Shown: positions 1 to 6,051 of the stretch, piece after piece
Numbering within the stretch: position 1 is the first letter of the stretch
How the letters are laid out: each line of letters opens with the position of its first letter
Assembly (NCBI GenBank): GCA_020720565.1
Contig: DYOK01000034.1
Span: 1 to 8,447, forward strand
Length of the DNA stretch: 8,447 bases
Direction of reading: 5' to 3'
Source: Acetofilamentum sp.
Lineage (GTDB): Bacteria; Bacteroidota; Bacteroidia; Bacteroidales; JAFGXI01
The notes under the pieces: generated by a model
The model's input: the letters and a program-made list of their open reading frames with translations, nothing else
Databases searched by the model: none
What the model was told of the DNA's origin: nothing
Translations under genes and position numbers: made by a program

Positions 1-4
1 AAGA

Positions 5-56
5 AATAAGGTCTTCGACCGTTTTTAACGGTCTATTTATCAATCTTCTAGATTTG
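5..56 (+). repeat. Copy 1 of an imperfect repeat shared with the 3' end of the Spy-like gene
   Basis: Bases 5-18 match 6512-6525 at 13 of 14 positions, 32-40 match 6526-6534 exactly, and 49-56 match 6535-6542 exactly. Copy 1 carries two extra blocks: a 13-base perfect palindrome (19-31, arms CCGTT and AACGG around TTT) and eight bases at 41-48. The TAA at 7-9 lines up with the stop codon of the Spy-like gene (6514-6516), so a gene may end here with Lys-Lys-stop, but only two codons are visible and no CDS is called. The block also holds two mutually exclusive hairpins: GGTC 10-13 with GACC 17-20, or 17-23 with 27-33. Confidence 0.45.
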
Positions 57-85
57 CATATTGCTTAAATTAATTTGATACTAAG

Positions 86-115
86 AAAAAGTGCAGGCTT
101 ACTGCACTTTTTTTT
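86..115 (+). terminator. Rho-independent terminator, probably for a gene left of the window
   Basis: GTGCAG (91-96) pairs with CTGCAC (102-107) around a five-base loop. Flanking A5 (86-90) pairs with T5, and the plus strand continues to a run of eight T (108-115). The long T tract points to plus-strand termination. Read on the minus strand, five T follow the stem, so it may also serve the gene that stops at 172. The distance from that stop is about 57 bases, so the minus-strand role is secondary. Confidence 0.8.
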
Positions 116-154
116 ATGGATTAGAAATGGAATTTGCAAAATATATTTAGCATG

Positions 155-169
155 ATTATTCAGAATAAT
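155..169. repeat. 15-base dyad ATTATTC-A-GAATAAT
   Basis: Two perfect 7-base inverted arms sit around a single A, just beyond the stop codon of the secreted-protein gene. As RNA only a five-pair stem could form. As DNA it has the look of a dimer-binding site, but its position at a 3' end makes a regulatory role doubtful. In such AT-rich DNA it may be chance. Confidence 0.3.
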
Positions 170-171
170 TT

Positions 172-1095
172 TTATTCATTAAGTATCATATTTGAGTTGA
201 GTTGTTCGTTGCTAAAATGCTTTGGACGATAGATTAAATCAATAAACTGATCTCTAAAAGCTCTATTTATACCGTTAGCCCAATCTGTTGGAGTAATAAT
301 TTCATGTTGAAAAGGAGCAATTATTGCTCTAGATTTAACAAGATAAACAATCTTTTTACTTTCTAAATCGAAGAAAGTAATAAATGCATCAACATACCAT
401 TTGTCTGAATTAAGGTTAATAATATTGATAACCATTCCAATTCCTTTTGGTTCAACCGTTCTATAGTTTGAAATTATCTTGGCTAAATCTTTTTGATCAA
501 AACAATAAATATCATCTGTATAAAATAATTTGTAATCATCAATTTTTTTAAACGAATTAATAAGCTCTTTATTAAAGAAAAAATGACCCTGTTTGTACAT
601 CCATCTTTCAATTGATGCTGATGGTAATAGATTGCTATTAAGATCATTATAAATATTCTCAATGTAATAATTGACGCTTTCTGATATTTCTTTTTCAGTT
701 AAGTTTTGTTTTTTTGAATTTGTATACTTTGCAAATTTAAAGTCATAACCGTAAAAAAAGATGTCAGATTTTAAAATTTCTCGATAGTTATCATAGATTA
801 CTCTAACACCCTTTTTATCAAGGGAGTTGCAATTTTTAGATTCGATATCATTGATTGAAAAAGGAACAGTTTCTGGGATTTCATTTTTCTTAATTGTCAT
901 ACTATCAAGGGCAATTATACTTATACTTTCTCTCTTAAATGTTTTAAAGGTTAAATCTTGATTTAATAGTACAAGTTCTTTCTCTGAAAGTGATATTACT
1001 TTGCATGAAATTGAAGATCCAGATTTTAGAATGACGATGTCCTGTCCAAAGATAATTGAAGGAAAAAACAAAACTACAAATAATAGATTTTTCAT
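172..1095 (-). CDS. Uncharacterised secreted protein with an N-terminal small beta domain
   Basis: Function is not recognised. Residues 1-17 form a signal peptide (Met-Lys-Asn, a hydrophobic core, Phe-Gly before Gln18), so the mature protein is probably periplasmic or outer-membrane associated. Residues 19-63 read 'DIVILKSGSSISCKV' followed by an alternating hydrophobic stretch. This resembles the short beta domain that opens many exported Bacteroidota proteins ('D-x-I-x-L-K-N-G-x-x-I-x-x-K-V'). Residues 111-121 ('DIFFYGYDFKF'), 216-226 (Lys-Gly-Ile-Gly-Met-Val) and 239-243 (Thr-Phe-Phe-Asp) followed by Trp272-Ala recall, from memory, a secreted Bacteroidota family with a 'Y-G-x-D-F' start, an 'F-F-D' strand and a late Trp-Ala. 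No catalytic signature is visible. The ATG at 1095 directly begins the signal peptide. Base composition is AT-rich: 49 G or C in three sampled 60-base lines (27%). It stands alone; the next minus-strand gene upstream is 305 bases away. Confidence 0.8.
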   Translation of the reverse strand: MKNLLFVVLFFPSIIFGQDIVILKSGSSISCKVISLSEKELVLLNQDLTFKTFKRESISIIALDSMTIKKNEIPETVPFSINDIESKNCNSLDKKGVRVIYDNYREILKSDIFFYGYDFKFAKYTNSKKQNLTEKEISESVNYYIENIYNDLNSNLLPSASIERWMYKQGHFFFNKELINSFKKIDDYKLFYTDDIYCFDQKDLAKIISNYRTVEPKGIGMVINIINLNSDKWYVDAFITFFDLESKKIVYLVKSRAIIAPFQHEIITPTDWANGINRAFRDQFIDLIYRPKHFSNEQLNSNMILNE

Positions 1096-1116
1096 AATGA
1101 GTTAATGTTTAAACGG

Positions 1117-1148
1117 CAAAAATAATGATAATTTTGATTGTATAGAAA
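1117..1148 (-). promoter_or_regulatory. Candidate Bacteroidota-type promoter for the secreted-protein gene
   Basis: On the minus strand TATTTTTG (1124-1117) fits the TAnnTTTG -7 consensus. TTTC (1148-1145) lies 20 bases upstream, where a TTTG/TTG -33 box is expected. The predicted start of transcription near 1110 gives a leader of about 15 bases before the ATG at 1095. The -33 match is imperfect, and the -7 motif is not rare in AT-rich DNA. Confidence 0.4.
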
Positions 1149-1309
1149 ATTAAAATTAATATAAAATAGTAATTTAGTATATCTAATTACATGATTTTAA
1201 GATAGAAATATTTTAATATGTGGCGCATTCAAGTAATAAATGCATTACAGATATCTTACCTGTAACATTTAATAATTTTTGAGTTGTTTTTTTTCTACCA
1301 AATATTACA

Positions 1310-1358
1310 AATAAACAGAAATAGGCCATTCTTGTGGAATAGCCTATTTCTGTTTATT
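1310..1358 (-). terminator. Long hairpin ending the dipeptidase transcript
   Basis: Bases 1310-1326 pair perfectly with 1342-1358 (17 pairs). After one C/A mismatch, 1328-1331 pair with 1337-1340 around a five-base loop. The structure begins 42 bases beyond the stop codon of the dipeptidase gene. It lacks a clean T tract on either strand, although the closing stem is A/U-rich. It is therefore either a poor intrinsic terminator or a 3'-end stabilising structure. Confidence 0.6.
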
Positions 1359-1400
1359 GATTTCCTATGTTGTAAATAGGAAAAGCAAAAGGAAAGATGC

Positions 1401-3140
1401 TTAATGTCCTGCACCAGCAGGCATCAATAATTTATCGCCAGTGTCTTTAACCACTCGTTTATTCCACTCTTCGCCGTAACCGGGTTGTTTCATTTTAGGT
1501 GCATGGTATTTATAACCACTGGGAATAGGCGCTTTTTCTTTTACATTGCCGTCCATATACTTTACAAACAAATATTTGTAAAAGTTAAACCAGTCCTTTG
1601 TTAATGCATTGGCTTGTTCGTTCGAGAAAGATGTCAATAAATCGATGGCTTTTGTTGGGTTTTCTTTTATTAAACTTTGAGCCTTTTGATCAATTTCTTT
1701 GGTCATCTCGATAAATTTCTCTTCGTAATTTTTTTGTTTTTTCTCAATTTCAGGGTGAATAGCATTGTATCGGGTATAAGCAAAATTCGAAACCTGATTA
1801 AATGCCCAGAAAGCAGCATTGTCTGACCAAGTCATCATATCGCCATTGCCAACGGCTATGGATTCGGGGATTTTAACAATCGAAGCATAAATGGGCATGT
1901 AAACGCAACTTGCAGCGTCATCTACACCAAACCAGTTAATCGCACCTACTTCGCGAGGTAACCAAGAACGTAGTTGGGCAATAAACGAAAAGCCAGTTTG
2001 TTGTGTAGCAGTAGCTCTTTCGTTTACATATTCATGTTCTTCTACTTTAAAAGTTAATGGTCTCCATCGGTAAGGATTCCCAAAAGGACCGGCACCAAGG
2101 TCTTTTCTCATATCTAAATCTGTGCCTTCGAGATGGTTACGCATAAAATGGAACATCTCTAAGGCTGAAATTTTATGATTGGGTAATACCCACAAAGGCA
2201 TTCTATTGGTAGCGAATTTGTCTGTATTGGGATGTCCATTCGATAGCATTTCGGCATGTTCGATGTGTCCTTTTACGTATTCCCAATAGTTTTTCATTTC
2301 GCCGTTGACTTCGTTGAACATACTCCAAACACGAATTTCGCTGAAACGAGCTGCTCCAAAAGTTACAGGTGCATACACATCAGAAAAACTAAAGTCTTCA
2401 TCTTTTCCTGTAAAATATTTTTTCTCACGTGCCAATGTGATTACATCTTCGGCATACACATTTTCGATGGCAGGGTCAAATATCTTGTTTAGATTCTTCG
2501 ACGAAATAGTATTTTTTCCTTTCAAAGGGAAAGTGGTTATTCTGGCTTGGTTGGCATGTCCTGATACATAACCATCTGGTATTCTGCGAGCTACCCAAAC
2601 AGCACCTTTGTTTCCTGGTCCTTTGCCAATCATTTCTAAAATCCAAATTTCGTTTGCATCGGCAATCGAGAAAGATTCGCCACTGCTATAATATCCGTAT
2701 TCGGCTACCAATTCGACCATCGTTTTAACGGCTTCACGTGCAGATTTTGAACGTTGTAAAGCAATATATATCAGGCTTCCGTAGTCGATAAGTCCTGTAG
2801 TATCGATCAATTCTTCTCTACCCGTATAAGTGGTTTCGCCAATAGCAACTTGATATTCGTTAACATTACCTACAACATTGTAAGTTTCGGAGGCTTGTTT
2901 AATTTTTCCAAGATATTTACCTGTGTCCCATTCGTAAACGTCGAGCATGGATCCAGCGGGCCATTTTTTAGCAGGCCAATGGTATAGGTCGCCATACAAT
3001 GTATGCGAATCGGCAGCATACGAAATCATTACCGAGCCATCGGCCGAAGCTCCTTTGGTAATCAGATAATTGGTGCATGCGGGGCCTTGAAGAGCTATAA
3101 CCGAGGCTACCAATAGACTAAAAAATTTATTCATATTCAT
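1401..3140 (-). CDS. Exported C69-family dipeptidase (N-terminal nucleophile hydrolase)
   Basis: Predicted to cleave dipeptides or short peptides in the periplasm, as known for peptidase family C69 (Lactobacillus PepD type). These enzymes are Ntn hydrolases that use an N-terminal cysteine freed by processing. Residues 1-21 are a signal peptide ending Gly-Pro-Ala. Cys22 follows directly in the family's start motif 'CTNYLITKGASADGS', so signal-peptide removal alone would expose the nucleophile. Further family-like blocks are 'GNVNEYQVAIGETT' (91-104), 'DANEIWILEM' (161-170), 'GYVSGHANQARI' (190-201) and 'NWFGVDDA' (about 402-409). Residues about 465-530 look helical. At 579 residues it is longer than the roughly 470 of lactobacillal PepD, partly through the signal peptide and this C-terminal part. 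Start is ATG at 3140; an in-frame ATG at 3134 is equally usable. No lipobox precedes Cys22 (Gly at -3, Pro at -2). It is probably a single-gene unit. Confidence 0.93.
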   Translation of the reverse strand: MNMNKFFSLLVASVIALQGPACTNYLITKGASADGSVMISYAADSHTLYGDLYHWPAKKWPAGSMLDVYEWDTGKYLGKIKQASETYNVVGNVNEYQVAIGETTYTGREELIDTTGLIDYGSLIYIALQRSKSAREAVKTMVELVAEYGYYSSGESFSIADANEIWILEMIGKGPGNKGAVWVARRIPDGYVSGHANQARITTFPLKGKNTISSKNLNKIFDPAIENVYAEDVITLAREKKYFTGKDEDFSFSDVYAPVTFGAARFSEIRVWSMFNEVNGEMKNYWEYVKGHIEHAEMLSNGHPNTDKFATNRMPLWVLPNHKISALEMFHFMRNHLEGTDLDMRKDLGAGPFGNPYRWRPLTFKVEEHEYVNERATATQQTGFSFIAQLRSWLPREVGAINWFGVDDAASCVYMPIYASIVKIPESIAVGNGDMMTWSDNAAFWAFNQVSNFAYTRYNAIHPEIEKKQKNYEEKFIEMTKEIDQKAQSLIKENPTKAIDLLTSFSNEQANALTKDWFNFYKYLFVKYMDGNVKEKAPIPSGYKYHAPKMKQPGYGEEWNKRVVKDTGDKLLMPAGAGH

Positions 3141-3559
3141 TTTATTATTAATATTTTTTTAAAGAGCTATAAAATTATACTTTTTTGTCGAAATGTATGA
3201 AGTTTTGTTTTTTTAATAAATTAGATTTAAATCACCCAACGTTGGTATATATCATCTAATAAATTTGTATCTCAGTTTTGAACTTTTATAAGGATTCATT
3301 TATATATTGATTTGCTTCATTTTTACATGAAGTTTTTATTAAAAATTTATACCGTTTGAGAATCAGACTAATACAAATAAATATTTAAAATGATTGTGTA
3401 TAGCGTGATCAGAATTCTTTTATAAAAAAATAAAAGGATTGCTAAGCTTAAGCCACAAAACTTTCATTAATATTGGATTGAGTTTATTACCTTTGTAAGA
3501 TTATATTTTGTAATACAAAGTATATAGGCAATGTAACAAAGCCATGTTTAGACTTTAAA
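3141..3559. other. 419-base divergent intergenic region
   Basis: This AT-rich stretch separates the divergent dipeptidase and flippase genes and must carry both promoters. The best plus-strand candidate is the box at 3488-3495, listed separately. For the minus strand only a near match, TACATTTC (3197-3190), is seen, with no convincing -33 partner. A second plus-strand TAAATTTG (3260-3267) lacks a well-spaced upstream box. No tRNA-like fold, riboswitch-like conserved block or credible small gene was recognised. The longest tidy open frame found by eye is a ten-codon one at 3327-3359. Confidence 0.6.
3462..3495 (+). promoter_or_regulatory. Candidate Bacteroidota-type promoter for the flippase-sigma gene cluster
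   Basis: TACCTTTG (3488-3495) fully matches the TAnnTTTG -7 consensus. TTTC (3462-3465) lies 22 bases upstream as a weak -33 element. Transcription would start near 3501, giving a leader of about 58 bases before the ATG at 3560. Within that leader a four-codon frame (ATG 3544, stop 3556-3558) ends one base before the flippase start. Confidence 0.5.
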
Positions 3560-5032
3560 ATGCAAAGGAAATTTTTTACAAATCTCATACTATTAATATT
3601 TCTCAATTTACTCATTAAGCCATTTTGGATTTTTGGGGTAGAGGTTGGGGTTCAAAATGCAGTAGGGGAGAGCACGTACGGTTTCTATTTTGTTATTCTA
3701 AATTTAACCTTGGTATTAAACATTCTGCTCGATTTGGGCATCACCAACTATAATAATAAAAATATAGCCCAACACCATTATCTACTTCAAAAACATCTTG
3801 GTAATATTATTGCCATCCGATTTGTGCTGTTTGCTTTTTATAGCTTGGTCATATTTATTATTGCCTTGTTTTTAGGATATGGAACTTACAAAATGTATTT
3901 GCTTAGCATATTGGTATTTAATCAATTTTTAGCATCATTCATTCTGTATTTGCGTTCAAATTTGAGTGGCTTACATTTATTTATTACCGATAGTTTTATT
4001 TCTGTCATGGACAAAACGCTCATGATATTGATAATGAGTATCTTATTGTGGTCAGGATGGTTGCATCAAGATTTTAAAATCGAATGGTTTGTTTATGCAC
4101 AAACGGTGTCGTTTGGATTAACTTTTTTAGTTACACTGATAGCTGTTTTGAGAAAGTCGGGTCGCATTTCGATCAAATTCGACTATACTTTTTTTGTTGC
4201 ATTCTTCAAACAAAGTTACCCATATGCGTTTTTAATTCTTTTGATGGCGTTTTACAATCGATTCGACTCGGTATTAATCGACGCACTATTGCCTACTCAA
4301 GGCTCAGGAACTCTAGAAGCATCTACTGGGCATTTTCAAGCAGGCATCTACGCTCAAGCATTTAGAATTCTCGATGGGGCAACCCAATTTGGTTATTTGT
4401 TTGCAGGACTATTGCTTCCAATCTTTGCAAAGATGATTAAAAATAAAGAAAGGGTAGAAGATATGGTTGTGCTGTCTTATTCTTTAATAATTGTCCCAGC
4501 TATAATACTTTCAGTTATAGGTTCTTTGTTTGCGCAAGATTTAATGAGTTTGCTATATCACCAAGGTTCTGAATATTCAGGGCCTGTGTTTAGGATTATC
4601 TTTTTAGGCTTTATTTCGATTTCGACTACTTACATTTTTGGAACTTTGCTTACGGCTAATGGAAGCGTAAAACAACTTAATATTATGGCACTAGCTGGTA
4701 TTGCAACTAATTTGCTCATTAATATTATACTAATACCCCGATTCGAAGCTTTGGGTGCTGCATATGCCAGTTTAGCGACTCAAAGTTTTACGGCACTTGC
4801 ACAAATATTAATTGCTTGGTACATTTTTAAATTCAAGTTCAATTATCAGTTCATTTCTAAAATTCTTATTCTATTGGCCTTTACGGTTCTTTCGAGTTTG
4901 TTGATAAAATCCCAAATACCTCAAATATTATGGGCCATTGGACTTATTGTAATGGTTAACACGCTGTTTGCATTTTCGATCAAACTGCTCAATTTTAAAA
5001 ATTTGATAACCATTTTAAAGTATCGCGAATAA
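3560..5032 (+). CDS. Polysaccharide/oligosaccharide flippase, MOP superfamily
   Basis: Predicted inner-membrane protein that flips lipid-linked oligosaccharides for surface polysaccharide assembly (Wzx-like role in the polysaccharide transport family). The 490 residues form about twelve to fourteen hydrophobic helices, as usual for the family. Recognisable blocks are 'KPFWIFGVEVGVQNAVGE' (20-37), 'YGFYFVILNLT' (40-50), 'LLDLGITNYNNKNIAQ' (56-71), 'NRFDSVLIDALLP' (233-245), 'AGIYAQAFRILDG' (261-273), 'GYLFAGLLLPIFAKM' (278-292) and the late 'LIPRFEALGAAYAS' (391-404). The charged residues Arg234 and Asp236 lie within a membrane segment, as in Bacteroidota relatives. The substrate cannot be read from sequence, and no glycosyltransferase genes adjoin it. 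ATG at 3560 is used, with no Shine-Dalgarno sequence. The sigma factor begins 32 bases after its stop, so co-transcription is likely but not certain. Confidence 0.9.
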   Translation: MQRKFFTNLILLIFLNLLIKPFWIFGVEVGVQNAVGESTYGFYFVILNLTLVLNILLDLGITNYNNKNIAQHHYLLQKHLGNIIAIRFVLFAFYSLVIFIIALFLGYGTYKMYLLSILVFNQFLASFILYLRSNLSGLHLFITDSFISVMDKTLMILIMSILLWSGWLHQDFKIEWFVYAQTVSFGLTFLVTLIAVLRKSGRISIKFDYTFFVAFFKQSYPYAFLILLMAFYNRFDSVLIDALLPTQGSGTLEASTGHFQAGIYAQAFRILDGATQFGYLFAGLLLPIFAKMIKNKERVEDMVVLSYSLIIVPAIILSVIGSLFAQDLMSLLYHQGSEYSGPVFRIIFLGFISISTTYIFGTLLTANGSVKQLNIMALAGIATNLLINIILIPRFEALGAAYASLATQSFTALAQILIAWYIFKFKFNYQFISKILILLAFTVLSSLLIKSQIPQILWAIGLIVMVNTLFAFSIKLLNFKNLITILKYRE

Positions 5033-5047
5033 ACCAATTTGGTTTTT
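5031..5047 (+). terminator. Weak intercistronic hairpin between flippase and sigma factor
   Basis: AAACCA (5031-5036) pairs with TGGTTT (5040-5045) around a three-base loop, followed by only two T and then AAG. The stem begins inside the flippase stop codon. It is too weak for a confident terminator, but it could reduce readthrough or protect a processed 3' end within the operon. Confidence 0.25.
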
Positions 5048-5064
5048 AAGCATCGAACGCTACA

Positions 5065-5610
5065 ATGGATCAGATTGAGCAACAAATTCTAGATGACATA
5101 TCGCAGGAAAGCACACGAGAGCGTGGCTTTAATTTGCTGCTCGATCATTATCAATCGCGACTATATTGGAATATTAGACGAATCGTCATCTCGCACGACG
5201 ATGCAGACGATGTCTTGCAAAATACTTGCATTAAAATCTGGAACAGCTTAGCGTATTTTAAATCGCAATCGAGTTTATACACTTGGCTTTATAGAATATC
5301 GGTCAACGAAGCTTTACAGCATTTAAGGTCACAAAAACGAAAAGTTTTTTTTGGTCAGGAAGAGATTCAAAATCATTTGATTCAAAAACTTGAATCTGAT
5401 CCATATTTCGATGGCGACGAATTACAAAAAAAACTTCAAGAAGCTATTCTACTCCTTCCCGAAAAACAACGAATGATCTTTAATATGAGGTATTACGATG
5501 AACTAAAATACGAAGAAATTTCTCAGATTTTAGGCACCACCACTGGGGGGCTCAAAGCATCTTATCATCTGGCATTAAAAAAATTAGAAAAATATTTAAC
5601 CAACAACTAA
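5065..5610 (+). CDS. ECF-family RNA polymerase sigma factor
   Basis: Directs RNA polymerase to a specific promoter set, probably in response to an envelope signal passed by the two genes downstream. Region sigma2 covers about residues 22-90: 'DDADDVLQNTCIKIWNSL' (45-62) is the region 2.1-2.2 core-binding helix, and 'SSLYTWLYRISVNEAL' (69-84) covers regions 2.3-2.4, which melt and read the -10 element. A linker (91-118) follows. Region sigma4 spans about 122-177, with 'LLPEKQRMIFNMRYYDELKYEEIS' split across 4.1-4.2 and the recognition helix around 'GTTTGGLKASYHLALKKLEKYL' (157-178). There is no region 1.1 or 3 and no C-terminal extension, so this is a minimal 181-residue ECF factor. ATG at 5065 gives the usual N-terminus. 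The next gene begins 35 bases after its stop. Confidence 0.95.
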   Translation: MDQIEQQILDDISQESTRERGFNLLLDHYQSRLYWNIRRIVISHDDADDVLQNTCIKIWNSLAYFKSQSSLYTWLYRISVNEALQHLRSQKRKVFFGQEEIQNHLIQKLESDPYFDGDELQKKLQEAILLLPEKQRMIFNMRYYDELKYEEISQILGTTTGGLKASYHLALKKLEKYLTNN

Positions 5611-5645
5611 ACCCTTTGCAAAGTTCAACATCTAAAAAATTGCTT

Positions 5646-6044
5646 ATGAATATCAATCAACAAAACGGTTTTAATACTCCCGAAAATTATTTTTCCGACT
5701 TTCGGGCACAATTGAATCAAAAGATTCAATTGCAAAAGGCTGTACCAACTCAACAAAACACGATATCAAGATTTACATTTGGACAATTTTCTGTTGCAGC
5801 CTCCATTCTAGTTCTTTTTGTGTCCTCAATTCTTTTGATGGATAGCCCTAATAATCAGATGATTATCAAAAAAGCTAATATTGTACTCTCCGATGTTGAT
5901 TATTACGATATCGAAATTAACGATTTATATTATGCCTTCGAAGAGGGAGTCCGTAATACTGCTAACGAAAACGAAACAGGAGAGGCAATTGAAGATTTTC
6001 TAAGCCAAGACCCAGATTTTGAAGAAATATTAACCGAAGAATAG
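5646..6044 (+). CDS. Small single-pass membrane protein, candidate anti-sigma factor
   Basis: Family function is not firmly known; position between an ECF sigma factor and a Spy-like protein suggests an anti-sigma role. From the ATG at 5646 it has 132 residues. The N-terminus holds 'GFNTPENYFSDFRAQLNQKI' (8-27), a motif recurrent in small Bacteroidota proteins encoded after ECF sigma genes. One membrane helix lies at about 47-65 ('FSVAASILVLFVSSILLM'). The basic N-terminal flank (Lys26, Lys31, Arg42) predicts an N-in, C-out topology. The last 51 residues carry 18 Asp/Glu and one Arg. It has no cysteine, so it lacks the zinc-binding HxxxCxxC anti-sigma motif. A TTG at 5616 would add ten residues, but ATG is preferred because the PENYF motif then sits near the start, as expected. 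The Spy-like gene starts seven bases after its stop, indicating tight co-transcription. Confidence 0.8.
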   Translation: MNINQQNGFNTPENYFSDFRAQLNQKIQLQKAVPTQQNTISRFTFGQFSVAASILVLFVSSILLMDSPNNQMIIKKANIVLSDVDYYDIEINDLYYAFEEGVRNTANENETGEAIEDFLSQDPDFEEILTEE

Positions 6045-6051
6045 TTCGACC

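Larger units (their letters stand above)
1096..1400. other. 305-base intergenic region with hairpins and no gene
   Basis: No open frame with gene-like composition is seen. From left to right it holds the minus-strand promoter candidate (1117-1148), a plus-strand TAATTTTG box (1129-1136), a five-pair hairpin (GCATT 1225-1229 with AATGC 1239-1243), an overlapping bulged hairpin (1238-1242 plus 1245-1250 with 1260-1270), a run of eight T on the plus strand (1287-1294), and the long terminator-like hairpin at 1310-1358. The two middle hairpins share bases and cannot form together. Confidence 0.6.

Noticed and set aside
2256..2571. Two overlapping plus-strand open frames inside the dipeptidase gene
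   Set aside because: They lie antisense to a gene with clear family motifs, have no start signals or recognisable domains, and read as reverse-strand shadows.
3074..3085. Lipoprotein signal on the dipeptidase
   Set aside because: Gly-Pro-Ala before Cys22 does not fit a lipobox, and the cysteine is better explained as the C69 nucleophile.
3090..3172. 11-base direct repeat AAGAGCTATAA (3090-3100 and 3162-3172)
   Set aside because: One copy is inside signal-peptide codons, and matches of this length are expected several times per window of this size.
3260..3267. TAAATTTG as a second plus-strand promoter
   Set aside because: The nearest TTG is only 15 bases upstream, it lies 300 bases from the flippase start, and the motif is expected by chance in such AT-rich DNA.
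3327..3359. Ten-codon leader-peptide-like frame
   Set aside because: No regulatory codon run, no paired hairpins and no downstream terminator; consistent with chance.
4084..4365. Alternative-frame open frame within the flippase gene
   Set aside because: It overlaps a strongly supported membrane protein in another frame and shows no family features.
5616..5645. TTG start extending the candidate anti-sigma by ten residues
   Set aside because: The ATG at 5646 places the PENYF motif at the expected distance from the N-terminus, and the extra Ser/Lys-rich residues carry no recognisable feature.
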